Origin: Geodermatophilus sp. TF02-6
GTDB taxonomy: Bacteria; Actinomycetota; Actinomycetes; Mycobacteriales; Geodermatophilaceae
Direction: 5' to 3'
DNA length: 64,000 nt
Assembly: GCF_003319115.1 (NCBI RefSeq)
Contig: NZ_QOHF01000013.1
Location: 78,892-142,891 of the forward strand
A program made the translations under genes and the position numbers. Under the pieces are notes generated by a model. It worked only from the letters and a program-made list of their open reading frames with translations, did no database searches and was not told the origin of the DNA. This document shows, piece by piece, positions 25,014-34,015 of this stretch (positions are counted from its first letter, which is position 1; each line of letters opens with the position of its first letter).

Positions 25014-25979
25014 TCAGGTCGGGGCGACGGCCGACCAGCGCACGGTCACCTCGCCGTGCTTCCACCGGCGGCTCGAGCCGACGAACGGCCAGCCCTGTTC
25101 GGCGAGGGCCTGGACGGCGGCGCTCCAGCGCTGCCGCGGACCGAAGGTGGACAGCCCGGCGGCCGCGGCCCACGCCGCGTCGAACGCCCGCAGGAACCCG
25201 TGCACCGGCCGCCCCGGCACGTTGGAGTGGATGAGCGCCTTGGGCAGCCGCTCGGCGAGGTCCGAGGGCCGGTCGAGGTCGGACACCCGGGCGGAGAGCG
25301 TGAGGATCAGCGGCCCGTCGGCGTCCAGGGCGACCCAGGCCGCGCGGCGTCCCCACTCGTCGCAGGTGCCCTCCACCAGCAGCCCGCCGGGGCCGAGGGC
25401 GGCGCACATCGTCTGCCAGGCGCGGGCCGCGGACTCCTCGTCGTACTGGCGCAGCACGTTGAACGCGCGGACCAGCACCGGGCGCAGTCCGGCCAGCTCG
25501 AAGCCGCCCAGCCGGAAGTCGATCCGCGGCGGGTCCCGGTCGGCGGCGGCGGCGGCCACCCGGGCCGGGTCGATCTCCAGGCCGACCACCTCGAGGCCGC
25601 GCACCTCCGGGCCCAGCCGGTCGGCGAGCTCGAGCGTGGTGACCGCCGACGAGCCGTAGCCGAGATCCACGACCAGGGGGCGGGCGGCGTCGCGCAGCCG
25701 CGGCACCTGGGTGGCCAGCAGCCAGCGGTCGACCCGGCGCAGCCGGTTGGCGGTGGTGGTGCCGCGGGTCGGCAGGCCGAGCGCCCGCGCGCGGCCGGCG
25801 GCCAGCCGCGGGTCGGCCTTCCTGGGGAGGCTGGCCCGGCGCTTGTGCTCACCGCCTCCCGCGGCCCCGTCCCGGGTCCCGCCCCGAGCCTCGATCGGCC
25901 TCCCTGCAGGGGCCCGCCGCGAGCTTGCGAGCGGTGGGGAGCAGGGAGGTCCTTCTCGGGGAGGACGGGGTCCTTCCAC
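25014..25979 (-). CDS. class I SAM-dependent methyltransferase-like protein
   Basis: Core TRGTTTANRLRRVDRWLLAT, VVDLGYGSSAVTTLELADRL (SAM loop), LEVVGLEIDPARVAAAAADR and GLLVEGTCDEWGRRAAWVAL. Substrate unknown. The start is odd: in frame, the only ATG/GTG/TTG upstream of the conserved core is GTG 25979, which lies inside a family A repeat, so about 25 repeat-encoded residues would be translated. Otherwise a CTG inside the gene (RLAAGR) is used. Coordinates therefore give the longest plausible form. Confidence 0.72.
   Translation of the reverse strand: MEGPRPPREGPPCSPPLASSRRAPAGRPIEARGGTRDGAAGGGEHKRRASLPRKADPRLAAGRARALGLPTRGTTTANRLRRVDRWLLATQVPRLRDAARPLVVDLGYGSSAVTTLELADRLGPEVRGLEVVGLEIDPARVAAAAADRDPPRIDFRLGGFELAGLRPVLVRAFNVLRQYDEESAARAWQTMCAALGPGGLLVEGTCDEWGRRAAWVALDADGPLILTLSARVSDLDRPSDLAERLPKALIHSNVPGRPVHGFLRAFDAAWAAAAGLSTFGPRQRWSAAVQALAEQGWPFVGSSRRWKHGEVTVRWSAVAPT
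25863..25978. repeat. family A repeats, reverse orientation
   Basis: On the minus strand, 25978 to about 25900 reads GGAAGGACCCCGTCCTCCCC, then AGAAGGACCTCCCTGC, core CTCGCAAGCTCGCGGCGGG and arm CCCCTGCAGGGAGG. This is followed at 25895-25863 by the right half of another copy (GGGGCGGGACCCGGGACGGG). It covers the 5' end of the methyltransferase reading frame. Confidence 0.78.
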
Positions 25980-26012
25980 GGTCCGCAGCGTAGTCGCGGT
26001 TAGCGTGGGGAC

Positions 26013-27023
26013 GTGCAGGTCCGACGCGACGCCCGCCTCGCCGAGCTGACGACCCTCGGGGTGGGTGGCCCCGTCGACCGGCTGGTCGAGGTCACCACCG
26101 CCGAGGAACTCGTCGCCGCCGTCCGCGAGGCCGACGAGGCGGGGCGGCCGCTGCTGCTGCTCGGCGGCGGCTCCAACGTCGTCGCGCCGGACGCGGGCTG
26201 GCCCGGGGACGTCGTCGCCGTCCGCAGCCGCGGCGTCGAGCGGGACGGCGCCCGGCTCGTCGTCCAGGCCGGGGAGCCGTGGGACGACCTGGTGGCGTAC
26301 ACGGTCGAGCGGCAGCTGGCCGGGATGGAGGCGATGTCGGGCATCCCCGGCTCGACCGGCGCGACACCCGTGCAGAACGTCGGCGCCTACGGCCAGGAGG
26401 TCGCCCAGGTCGTCACCGCGGTGCGCGTGTACGACCGCGCGGGCAGGACCGAGCGGGTGCTGACCCCCGCCGAGTGCGGGTTCGCCTACCGCGACAGCCG
26501 GCTCAAGCGCGAGCCCGGCCGGTTCGTCGTCCTCACGGTCGGCTTCGCGCTCGAGCCGGGGGAGCTGTCCCGGCCGGTCGGCTACGCCGAGCTCGCCCGC
26601 CGGCTGGGCGTCGAGCTGGGGCAGCGGGCACCGCTGGCCGACGTCCGGGCGGCCGTGCTGGAGCTGCGCCGGGGCAAGGGCATGGTGTGGGACCCGGCCG
26701 ACCCGGACAGCCGCAGTGCGGGCTCGTTCTTCACCAACCCGGTCCTCCCGGCGCGGCAGGCGGTCGAGGGCTGCCCGAGCTGGCCGGCCGGCGACGGGCG
26801 GGTCAAGCTGTCCGCCGCCTGGCTGGTGCAGCACGCCGGGTTCGGCCGGGGGACGCGCGACGGCCTGGTCGGGACGTCGTCCCGGCACAGCCTGGCCCTG
26901 ACCACCGAGCCCGGGGCGAGCGCCGACGAGCTGCTCGCCTTCGCCGACGAGGTCGTGGCCCGGGTGCGGGAGCGCTTCGGCGTGACGTTGGAGCGGGAGC
27001 CGACCGCCGTCCGGCCGGTTTGA
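26013..27023 (+). CDS. murB: UDP-N-acetylenolpyruvoylglucosamine reductase MurB
   Basis: 336 residues. The FAD-binding part has TTLGVGGPVDRLVEV, LLLLGGGSNVVAPDAG and SGIPGSTGATPVQNVGAYGQ. The C-terminal substrate domain has RLKREPGRFVVLTV, SAGSFFTNPVLP (catalytic Ser) and AAWLVQHAGFGRGT. It catalyses the NADPH-dependent second step of UDP-MurNAc synthesis. GTG start. Same relative position as Rv0482, before the SDR and mshA genes. Confidence 0.95.
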   Translation: MQVRRDARLAELTTLGVGGPVDRLVEVTTAEELVAAVREADEAGRPLLLLGGGSNVVAPDAGWPGDVVAVRSRGVERDGARLVVQAGEPWDDLVAYTVERQLAGMEAMSGIPGSTGATPVQNVGAYGQEVAQVVTAVRVYDRAGRTERVLTPAECGFAYRDSRLKREPGRFVVLTVGFALEPGELSRPVGYAELARRLGVELGQRAPLADVRAAVLELRRGKGMVWDPADPDSRSAGSFFTNPVLPARQAVEGCPSWPAGDGRVKLSAAWLVQHAGFGRGTRDGLVGTSSRHSLALTTEPGASADELLAFADEVVARVRERFGVTLEREPTAVRPV

Positions 27024-27026
27024 GCA

Positions 27027-27098
27027 CCCATTGCCGGTTCTCCTCGCCCATTGCGGGCGCGGCGGCACCGGCAAGGCGCGAGGAAAGCCGGCAATGGG
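27027..27098. repeat. long imperfect inverted repeat after murB
   Basis: 21-nt arms at 27027-27047 and 27078-27098 pair at all but two positions (CCCATTGCCGG / CCGGCAATGGG outermost). The 30-nt loop contains another CCCATTGCGGG. It lies between convergent murB and the SDR remnant. Possible terminator or mobile palindrome. Confidence 0.75.
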
Positions 27099-27113
27099 CC
27101 GCCGCCGGCGAGC

Positions 27114-27508
27114 TCAGCCCTCGCGGAAGACCTTGTGCTGGGCGGCCTGGGCGCGGGGGCGGACGACGAGCAGGTCGACGTCGACGTGGTGCGGGCGGGT
27201 GAGCGCCCAGGCGATGCAGTCGGCGACGTCCTCGGCGACCAGCGGCTCGCGCACCCCCCGGTAGACCGCCTCCGCCCTCTGCGGGTCGCCGACCCGGTTG
27301 AGGCCGAACTCCTCGGTCCGCACCATCCCCGGCGCGATCTCGATGACCCGCACCGGCTCGCCGCACGGTTCCAGCCGCAGCGTCTCGGCCAGGGTGTGCA
27401 CCCCGTGCTTGGCCGCGGTGTACGAGGCGCCGCCCTCGTAGCTGACCAACCCGGCCGTCGAGCCGACGAACAGCACGTCACCCGCGCCGGAGGCGACCAG
27501 CCCGGCCC
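27114..27508 (-). pseudogene. 5'-truncated short-chain dehydrogenase (Rv0484c-like)
   Basis: Only the C-terminal half remains: VASGAGDVLFVGSTAGLVSY, SYTAAKHGVHTLAETLRLE (catalytic YxxxK as YTAAK), VRVIEIAPGMVRTEEFGLN and the end LLVVRPRAQAAQHKVFREG. The NAD-binding TGxxxGIG half is absent. Similarity stops near 27508, where sequence of a different character begins, 133 nt before the mshA start. No usable in-frame start remains. The deletion appears to have removed the region between this gene and mshA. Confidence 0.8.
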
Positions 27509-27641
27509 GCGCCGGGCGGCTCCGCGGAGCCGGGGGCAGGATGGGCCGAGGGGCCGGGCATGAGCCCCATCCTGGCGCTGTTGCAGGATGCAGGATCGAG
27601 CGGGTGCCGTCCGGCGCCCCGGGCAGGGCGGGAGGTCGGAC

Positions 27642-28991
27642 GTGTCCGCTCGCCGCCGTCCCCGGTCGGCCGCGCCCCGGCGGGTGGCGACGCTCTCGGT
27701 GCACACCAGCCCGCTCGACCAGCCCGGCGCCGGTGACGCCGGCGGCATGAACGTCTACGTCGTCGAGGTCTCCCGCCGGCTGGCCGCCCGCGGCATCGCC
27801 GTCGACGTGTTCACCCGCGCCACCTCCAGCGACCTGCCGCCGGTGGTGGAGATGAGCCCCGGGGTGACGGTGCGGCACGTCAGCGCGGGGCCGTTCGAGG
27901 GGCTGGGCAAGGAGGAGCTGCCGGCCCAGTTGTGCGCCTTCACCGCCGCCGTCCTGCGCGAGGAGGCGCAGCACGAGCCGGGCCACTACGACGTCGTCCA
28001 CTCCCACTACTGGCTCTCCGGGCAGGTGGGCTGGCTGGCCCGCGACCGGTGGAGCGTGCCGCTTATCCACACCGCGCACACCCTCGCCAAGGTGAAGAAC
28101 GCCGCGCTGGCCGCCGGTGACCGGCCCGAGCCGCGGGCCCGGGTGATCGGCGAGGAACAGGTCGTCGCCGAGGCCGACCGGCTGGTCGCCAACACCGCCG
28201 ATGAGGCCCGCGATCTGGTCGACCACTACGGCGCCGACCCGCGCCGCACCCTCGTCGTCCCGCCCGGGGTCGACCTCGACCGGTTCACCCCCGGCGACCG
28301 GACGGCGGCCCGCCGCCGGCTGGGCGTCCCCGAGGACGCCGTGGTGCTCCTGTTCGTCGGCCGCATCCAGCCGCTCAAGGCCCCCGACCTGCTGCTCGAG
28401 GCCGCCGCGCGGATGCTCGCCGACGACCCCGGGCTGCGCGCCCGGCTGCGGGTGCACGTCATCGGGGCGCCCAGCGGCTCCGGCCTGCAGGCCCCGCGCC
28501 AGCTCGAGCAGCTGGCCGGCGACCTGGGCATCGCCGACCTGGTCCGGTTCCTGCCGCCCGTGCACGCCGAGCTGCTCGCCGAGCACTACCGGGCCGCCGA
28601 CGTCGCCGTCGTCCCCAGCCACAACGAGTCCTTCGGGCTGGTGGCGCTGGAGGCGCAGGCCTGCGGCACCCCGGTCGTGGCGGCCGCGGTCGGCGGCCTG
28701 CGCACCGCCGTCCGGGACGGCGTCGCAGGCAGCCTGGTCGAGGGCCGCGACCCGGCCGACTACGCGGCCGCGATCCGGGCCGTGCTGGCCCGCCGGGAGC
28801 TGCTGTCGGCCGGTGCCCGCCGGCACGCCGGTTCCTTCTCCTGGGAGCGCACGGTCGACTCGCTGGTCGCGGCCTACACCGCCGCGGCCGAGGAGCTGGC
28901 CGCCGCACGAGGCGCCGTCGCCGGCACGCTGCTGCGCCCCGCCCGGGCCCTGGGGACGCTGCGGCCGCTGGGCGCGCAGGTGGCGCGGTGA
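27642..28991 (+). CDS. mshA: D-inositol-3-phosphate glycosyltransferase MshA
   Basis: 449 residues, GT-B glycosyltransferase family 4. Features are [100 protein letters not shown] and the ESFG-x5-E donor motif. It transfers GlcNAc from UDP-GlcNAc to inositol-3-phosphate, the first step of mycothiol synthesis. GTG 27642 has GGGAGG upstream. Beside YbjN and gpmA as in Rv0486-Rv0489. Confidence 0.95.
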   Translation: MSARRRPRSAAPRRVATLSVHTSPLDQPGAGDAGGMNVYVVEVSRRLAARGIAVDVFTRATSSDLPPVVEMSPGVTVRHVSAGPFEGLGKEELPAQLCAFTAAVLREEAQHEPGHYDVVHSHYWLSGQVGWLARDRWSVPLIHTAHTLAKVKNAALAAGDRPEPRARVIGEEQVVAEADRLVANTADEARDLVDHYGADPRRTLVVPPGVDLDRFTPGDRTAARRRLGVPEDAVVLLFVGRIQPLKAPDLLLEAAARMLADDPGLRARLRVHVIGAPSGSGLQAPRQLEQLAGDLGIADLVRFLPPVHAELLAEHYRAADVAVVPSHNESFGLVALEAQACGTPVVAAAVGGLRTAVRDGVAGSLVEGRDPADYAAAIRAVLARRELLSAGARRHAGSFSWERTVDSLVAAYTAAAEELAAARGAVAGTLLRPARALGTLRPLGAQVAR

Positions 28992-29034
28992 GCGGCTCGG
29001 CTGTCCTGCCGGCTCCGCCGGGCGGGAGCGATCA

Positions 29035-29607
29035 GTGAGCACGGGGGGCGAGGACGGGGGCGCCGTGGGCCGACGACGCAGCGTCGAGGAGCTCGACGCG
29101 GTCGTCGAGCAGACGCTGCGGGACGCCGAGCTGGTGCACGAGCACCCCGCCCCGGGCCGCTGGCTGGTCGACCTGCCCGGCACCAGGAAGCTCAAGACCG
29201 TCTGCGGGCTGATCGTCGGCGAGCACGCGCTGCGGGTGGAGGCGTTCGTCTGCCGCCAGCCCGACGAGAACCGCGAGCAGCTGTGGACCTTCCTGCTGCA
29301 GCACAACGCCCGCACGTACGGGGTCGCGTACTCCATCGACCGCGTCGGCGACGTCTACCTCACCGGCCGGCTCCCGCACGCCGCGGTCACGCCCGAGGAG
29401 CTCGACCGCGTCCTGGGCGCCGTCCTGAGCTACGCCGACGACCACTTCAACACGATGCTGGAGATCGGCTTCGGCACCTCGATCCGCCGGGAGTGGGAGT
29501 GGCGGGTCAAGCGGGGCGAGTCGCTGGCCAACCTCGAGGCGTTCGCCGACTTCGCCGACCCGGGGCGCCGGTCCCGCTCCGGCGGCTCCCCGGACGGCGG
29601 GGTGTGA
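29035..29607 (+). CDS. YbjN-domain protein (Rv0487-like)
   Basis: 190 residues with a YbjN/type III secretion chaperone-like fold: LVDLPGTRKLKTVCGLIVGE, RVEAFVCRQPDENREQLW, SIDRVGDVYLTGRLPHAAV and ADDHFNTMLEIGFGTSIRRE. GTG with GGGAG upstream. Function unknown; always linked to mshA in actinobacteria. The end overlaps the next gene. Confidence 0.88.
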   Translation: MSTGGEDGGAVGRRRSVEELDAVVEQTLRDAELVHEHPAPGRWLVDLPGTRKLKTVCGLIVGEHALRVEAFVCRQPDENREQLWTFLLQHNARTYGVAYSIDRVGDVYLTGRLPHAAVTPEELDRVLGAVLSYADDHFNTMLEIGFGTSIRREWEWRVKRGESLANLEAFADFADPGRRSRSGGSPDGGV

Positions 29608-30002
29608 CCGTTCCCCCGACCTGCAGGAGCGCCCCCGACGATGCCCCGACGGGGCACGCCGCCGGCCCGTCGGCCGCGCCGGCAGCCGATAGCGTGGCGG
29701 CGGTGCAGGAGGGTCGCGGACAGCAGCGCTTCGTCCGGGCGCTCGTGGGCGTGGTCGCGGCCTCGGCACTGGCGTACCCGCTGCTGCTCTGCGCGGTGCG
29801 GTTGCTCTTCGCCCAGCTCGTCGTCCCGGACGTCGCCGAGGTCGTGCTGTGGCTGGTCGTCGCGGTGACCTGCAGCGTCGCCGCCGTCGCCGTCCTGCGG
29901 TGGGGCGCCGAGCGGCCGGTGCGCAGCCGGTGGCTGCTCGTCGGCCTGCTGCCGCCGGCGGCGTTCGAGACCTGGCTGCTGTGGCCGCTGCTCACCAGAT
30001 GA
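29604..30002 (+). CDS. small three-span membrane protein
   Basis: Up to 132 residues. After a polar N-terminus come [39 protein letters not shown] and [23 protein letters not shown] 29604 overlaps the YbjN stop. GTG 29694 ([11 protein letters not shown]) is an alternative start that would remove the low-complexity leader. Not recognised beyond its conserved position between YbjN and gpmA. Confidence 0.7.
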   Translation: MTVPPTCRSAPDDAPTGHAAGPSAAPAADSVAAVQEGRGQQRFVRALVGVVAASALAYPLLLCAVRLLFAQLVVPDVAEVVLWLVVAVTCSVAAVAVLRWGAERPVRSRWLLVGLLPPAAFETWLLWPLLTR

Positions 30003-30027
30003 GGCCCGCATCGGGCAGGATGACGGC

Positions 30028-30792
30028 GTGACCGCGCCGACCCCCACCCACACCCTGGTGCTCCTCCGCCACGGCGAGAGCGAGTGGAACAAGGCCAACC
30101 TGTTCACCGGCTGGGTGGACGTGGCGCTGTCCGAGAAGGGCCGGGCCGAGGCGGCGCGGAGCGGCGAGCTGCTCGTCGAGCACGGGCTGCTGCCGGAGGT
30201 CGTGCACACCTCGGTGCTCAAGCGGGCCATCTCCACCGCCGAGCTGGCGCTGGCCGCCGCCGACCGGCAGTGGATCCCGGTGAAGCGCTCCTGGCGGCTC
30301 AACGAGCGGCACTACGGCGCGCTGCAGGGCAAGGACAAGGCGGCCACCCTCGCCGAGTACGGCGAGGAGCAGTTCATGGTGTGGCGCCGCTCCTACAGCA
30401 TCCCGCCGCCGCCGATCGAGCCCGGCAGCGAGTTCTCGCAGGACGGCGACCCGCGGTACGCGGTGCTGCCGCCGGAGGTGCGCCCGGCGACCGAGTGCCT
30501 GGCCGACGTCGTCGTCCGGATGCTGCCGTACTGGTACGACACGATCGTGCCGGACCTGCGCACCGGGGCCACCGTGCTCGTCGCCGCGCACGGCAACAGC
30601 CTGCGGGCGCTGGTCAAGCACCTGGACGGCATGGGGGAGGACGAGGTCGTCGGGCTGAACATCCCCACCGGCGTCCCGCTGCGCTACGACCTGGACGGCG
30701 ACCTGCGCCCGGTCAAGCCCGGCGGCGAGTACCTCGACCCCGAGGCCGCGGCCGCCGCCATCGAGGCCGTCAAGAACCAGGGCAAGCGCTGA
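30028..30792 (+). CDS. gpmA: 2,3-bisphosphoglycerate-dependent phosphoglycerate mutase
   Basis: 254 residues. [20 protein letters not shown] has the phospho-acceptor His in RHGES, followed by [30 protein letters not shown] and [19 protein letters not shown]. It interconverts 3- and 2-phosphoglycerate. GTG start. Neighbour of senX3-regX3 as in Rv0489-Rv0491. Confidence 0.95.
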   Translation: MTAPTPTHTLVLLRHGESEWNKANLFTGWVDVALSEKGRAEAARSGELLVEHGLLPEVVHTSVLKRAISTAELALAAADRQWIPVKRSWRLNERHYGALQGKDKAATLAEYGEEQFMVWRRSYSIPPPPIEPGSEFSQDGDPRYAVLPPEVRPATECLADVVVRMLPYWYDTIVPDLRTGATVLVAAHGNSLRALVKHLDGMGEDEVVGLNIPTGVPLRYDLDGDLRPVKPGGEYLDPEAAAAAIEAVKNQGKR

Positions 30793-31045
30793 CGAGCCGG
30801 CCCCGGAGGGGTTGGCGAGGAAGCGCTGGAGCCGCCCTGCGAGGCGCGCCGACGAGTGGGGGCCCGGAGGGTCCCCCGAGGAAGCGCCTGGAGTCGCCCT
30901 GCGAGGCGGCCCGAGGAGTGGGCGGGCGGAGCCCTCCCCGACAAGGGTCGGGAAGGGCTCAACGCAGGTCGGGGACGGCACCTGGCCGCGGTGTCGGCCG
31001 GTAGGCCGACGATGTCACGGTGTCGCCCGGAGGCCGACGGTGTCA
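30793..31045. repeat. family B repeat region between gpmA and phoU
   Basis: The whole 250-bp convergent gap is repetitive. A 46-nt segment with GAGGAAGCGCCTGGAGTCGC occurs twice (30817 and 30878). From about 30913 the sequence GGGGACGGCACCTGGCCGCG, TGTCGGCCGGTAGGCCGACG and ATGTCAC follows. The same elements occur in reverse orientation at 63752-64000. A further short direct repeat with GCCGACGGTGTCACGGTGTC lies near 31000-31045. Confidence 0.8.
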
Positions 31046-31050
31046 CGGTG

Positions 31051-31710
31051 TCATCGGTGCACTGCGTGCATCTCCCGCTCGCCGGTGACGAGGAAGACCA
31101 CCCGACGGGCGACGCTGACCGCGTGGTCGGCGAAGCGCTCGTAGTAGCGGCCCAGCAGGGTGATGTCGATCGCCGCCTCCATGCCGTGCGGCCAGTCCTT
31201 GGAGAGCAGCTCGCTGAACAGCTGCCGGTGCAGCTGGTCCATGAGGTCGTCGTCGGCCTCGAGGTGGGCGGCGGCCTCGACGTCGAGCTTGGCGATCACG
31301 GTCGCGGTCTGGCTGACCAGGCTCTCGGCCACGTGGCCGGCCTCCAGGAAGATCGGCCGCAGCTCCTGGGGGACGGCGTGGTCGGGGAAGCGCATGCGCG
31401 CCAGCTTGGCGACGTGCACGGCGAGGTCACCCATCCGCTCGAGGTCGCTGATGATCCGCATCGCCGCGGTGATCGTCCGCAGGTCCGTGGCCACCGGCGC
31501 CTGGCGGGCCAGCAGGGTGAAGCAGCGCTGCTCGATGCTCTCCCGGGTCGCGTCGATGCGCTCGTCGCCCTCGATGACCAGGTTGGCCAGCTCGATGTCG
31601 GCGTCGAGCAGCGCGGTGGTCGCCTTGCTCATCGCCGAGCCGACCCAGTTGGCCATCTCGACCAGGGTGTCGTTGATGTCGTCGAGTTCCTCGTGGTAGT
31701 GCTGGCGCAC
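31051..31710 (-). CDS. phoU: phosphate signalling protein PhoU
   Basis: 219 residues, two three-helix repeats. RQHYHEELDDINDTLVEMAN, then VATDLRTITAAMRIISDLER and MGDLAVHVAKLARM, and in the second half GRYYERFADHAVSVARRVVF. These E/D-x-x-x-D motifs form the metal sites of PhoU. It relays phosphate status from Pst to the SenX3/PhoR-type kinase. GTG 31710 is preceded by GAGGAGGACGAC. Divergent from senX3 across a PHO box. Confidence 0.95.
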   Translation of the reverse strand: MRQHYHEELDDINDTLVEMANWVGSAMSKATTALLDADIELANLVIEGDERIDATRESIEQRCFTLLARQAPVATDLRTITAAMRIISDLERMGDLAVHVAKLARMRFPDHAVPQELRPIFLEAGHVAESLVSQTATVIAKLDVEAAAHLEADDDLMDQLHRQLFSELLSKDWPHGMEAAIDITLLGRYYERFADHAVSVARRVVFLVTGEREMHAVHR

Positions 31711-31837
31711 GTCGTCCTCCTCGTCGGCCGGCCGGTCCCGGCCGGAGCAGCGGGTCTCCGCGACGCCGGTACCTCACGACGCCCGGCGCACTCCCTGTCG
31801 AGGGTATGGCGGCAACGCTGCTGCTCGTGGCCGCACC

Positions 31838-31866
31838 GGTGAACGCAGGGGCACCGGAACGTGAAC
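31838..31866 (-). promoter_or_regulatory. PHO box between phoU and senX3
   Basis: On the minus strand, GTTCACG (31866-31860) and GTTCACC (31844-31838) are exactly 22 bp apart, i.e. two 11-bp periods with a degenerate middle unit (GGTGCCC). Direct repeats of GTTCACC with 11-bp spacing are the known actinobacterial PhoP/RegX3 sites. Suggests autoregulation of senX3-regX3 and control of phoU. Confidence 0.7.
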
Positions 31867-32002
31867 AGTACTGGTACGGACGCGTTCCGCCACCCGGACG
31901 GACGAGGTCCCCCGCCGCGGCGGCCTAGCATCGGGCGGGGAGCGGGCTCGTGAGCTTCCCGGACGGTTGAGGGGCCTCCGCGAGCGCCGACGAGGAGGAT
32001 GC

Positions 32003-33274
32003 GTGAGCGCGACGGTCGCCCTCGTGGTCGGCCTGGTCGTCGGCGGCGTCCTGGCTGCCACGGTCCTGCTGCGCCTCCGCCGTCCCGACCGCGACGTCGC
32101 GGCCCCCGCCGCACCCGCACCGGTGCCCGAGGCGGTGCTGGCCCGGCAGCTGATCGACCTGGTGGACCCCGCCGTCGTCCTGCTCGACCCCGACGACGTC
32201 GTCCTCCTGGCCAACCCCGCGGCGCGCGCGCTGGGCATCGTCCGCGACACCCGGCTGCTGGTCCCCGAGCTGCTCGAGCTGGCCCGCACGGTGCGCACCG
32301 GCGGACGGCGGCGCGCGGACGTCGCCCTGCCCGGCGCGCTGGTCGGCGGCGGCCCCCGGCTGGTCGGCGTCCAGGGGGTGCGCCTGGAGAGCGGGCCGGT
32401 GCCCGGCCCGGTGGGGCTGGTGCTGACCGACGTCACGGAGGCCCGCCGGGTGGAGGAGGTCCGCCGCGACTTCGTCGCCAACGTCGGCCACGAGCTGAAG
32501 ACGCCGGTCGGCGCGCTGTCCCTGCTCGCCGAGGCGGTCGAGGACGCCGCCGACGACCCGGAGACCGTGCACCGGTTCGCCGCCCGCATGTCGCACGAGG
32601 CCGACCGGCTCGCCCGGCTGGTCCGCGAGCTGATCGACCTGTCCCGGCTGCAGGGCGGTGAGCCGCTGCCCGAGCTGGTGCCGGTCGAGGTCGACACGGT
32701 CATCGCCGAGGCCGTCGACCGGACCAGGCTGGCCGCGGCCGCCCGGCACACCGCGATCGCCACCGGCGGCCAACGCGGCCTGCTCGTGCGCGGGGTGGAG
32801 GCCCAGCTGACCACCGCGGTGACCAACCTGCTGGCCAACGCCGTCGCCTACAGCCCGGAGGCAGCCCGGATCGCGGTCGGCGCCCGCGCCCGCTCCGGGT
32901 TCGCCGAGATCACCGTGACCGACAGCGGCATCGGCATCCCGCGCCAGGACCGGTCGCGGGTGTTCGAGCGCTTCTACCGGGTCGATCAGTCCCGGGCCAG
33001 CGGCACCGGCGGCACCGGCCTGGGGCTGGCCATCGTCAAGCACGTGGCCACCAACCACGGCGGCTCGGTGAGCGTGTGGAGCGAGGAGGGCCTCGGCTCC
33101 ACGTTCACCCTGCGGATCCCGCTGGCTCCCGGCGCCGCGCCCCCCGCCGAGCCCCCCGCCGAGCCCCCCGCCGAGCCCGAGGTCACCCCGGCTGCACCCG
33201 CCGGGGACGCGCCGGCCAAGCACCACCTCGCCGGCGGTGCGCCCGCCGGGAACGCCCCGGAGGGACGGTCGTGA
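32003..33274 (+). CDS. senX3: phosphate-sensing histidine kinase SenX3
   Basis: 423 residues. One N-terminal membrane span (TVALVVGLVVGGVLAATVLL), a PAS-like domain (about 45-145), then HisKA with NVGHELKTPVGALSLLAEAV (phospho-acceptor His163) and HATPase with NLLANAVAYS, DSGIGIPRQD and GTGGTGLGLAIVKHVA. The C-terminus has a PPAE repeat. GTG 32003 follows GAGGAGGA. The stop overlaps regX3. With PhoU it forms the low-phosphate switch. Confidence 0.95.
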   Translation: MSATVALVVGLVVGGVLAATVLLRLRRPDRDVAAPAAPAPVPEAVLARQLIDLVDPAVVLLDPDDVVLLANPAARALGIVRDTRLLVPELLELARTVRTGGRRRADVALPGALVGGGPRLVGVQGVRLESGPVPGPVGLVLTDVTEARRVEEVRRDFVANVGHELKTPVGALSLLAEAVEDAADDPETVHRFAARMSHEADRLARLVRELIDLSRLQGGEPLPELVPVEVDTVIAEAVDRTRLAAAARHTAIATGGQRGLLVRGVEAQLTTAVTNLLANAVAYSPEAARIAVGARARSGFAEITVTDSGIGIPRQDRSRVFERFYRVDQSRASGTGGTGLGLAIVKHVATNHGGSVSVWSEEGLGSTFTLRIPLAPGAAPPAEPPAEPPAEPEVTPAAPAGDAPAKHHLAGGAPAGNAPEGRS

Positions 33275-33951
33275 ACCGAGTGCTGGTCGTGGAGGACGAG
33301 GAGTCCTTCTCCGACGCGCTGTCCTACATGCTGCGCAGGGAGGGCTTCGACCCCGTCGTCGCGGCCAGCGGCCCGGAGGCGCTGGACGAGTTCGACCGCG
33401 GTGGCGCCGACATCGTCCTGCTCGACCTCATGCTGCCCGGGCTGCCCGGGACCGAGGTGTGCCGCGCCCTGCGCGCCCGCAGCGCGGTGCCGATCATCAT
33501 GCTCACGGCCAAGGACGCCGAGATCGACAAGGTCGTCGGGCTCGAGCTGGGCGCCGACGACTACGTCACCAAGCCGTACTCGGCCCGCGAGCTGGTCGCC
33601 CGGATCCGGGCCGTGCTGCGCCGCCGCGGGCACACCGAGGCGCCGGCCGGGTCGGTGCTGGCGGCCGGCCGGGTCCGCATGGACGTCGACCGGCACGTGG
33701 TCTCCGTCGACGGCGAGCCCGTCGCCCTGCCGCTCAAGGAGTTCGACCTGCTCGAACTGCTGCTGCGCAATGCCGGCCGGGTGCTCACCCGCGGGCAGCT
33801 CATCGACCGGGTGTGGGGCGCGGACTACGTGGGTGACACCAAGACCCTCGACGTCCACGTCAAGCGGCTGCGGGCCAAGATCGAGCCCGACCCGGCCAAC
33901 CCCGAGCACCTGGTGACGGTGCGCGGCCTCGGCTACAAGTTCGAGGCCTGA
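33271..33951 (+). CDS. regX3: response regulator RegX3
   Basis: 226 residues. The receiver has VLVVEDEESF, phospho-acceptor Asp52 in IVLLDLMLPG, and TKPYSARELVARI. The winged helix has LPLKEFDLLELLLRNAGRVL, VWGADYVGDTKTLDVHVKRL and TVRGLGYKFEA. It activates phosphate-starvation genes. GTG start overlaps the senX3 stop. A diverged copy of its last 142 bp lies at 50656-50797 on the far side of the island. Confidence 0.96.
   Translation: MNRVLVVEDEESFSDALSYMLRREGFDPVVAASGPEALDEFDRGGADIVLLDLMLPGLPGTEVCRALRARSAVPIIMLTAKDAEIDKVVGLELGADDYVTKPYSARELVARIRAVLRRRGHTEAPAGSVLAAGRVRMDVDRHVVSVDGEPVALPLKEFDLLELLLRNAGRVLTRGQLIDRVWGADYVGDTKTLDVHVKRLRAKIEPDPANPEHLVTVRGLGYKFEA
33801..33945 (+). repeat. left direct repeat of the island (3' end of regX3)
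   Basis: This segment inside regX3 matches 50656-50797 with 10 substitutions and one 3-nt deletion (about 93% identity). Both copies are in the same orientation and flank the accessory genes at 34016-50530. Confidence 0.88.
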
Positions 33952-34015
33952 AGGAGCGAGGCTCCTCCGTGGGCAGCGCGCCGACCGCCGCGGTGCTGGC
34001 GGCGGTGACACCGGC

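Noticed and set aside
33955..33975. AGGAGCGAGGCTCCT hairpin after regX3 as a family A repeat
   Set aside because: Only a 6-bp stem and no family A core; at most a weak terminator.
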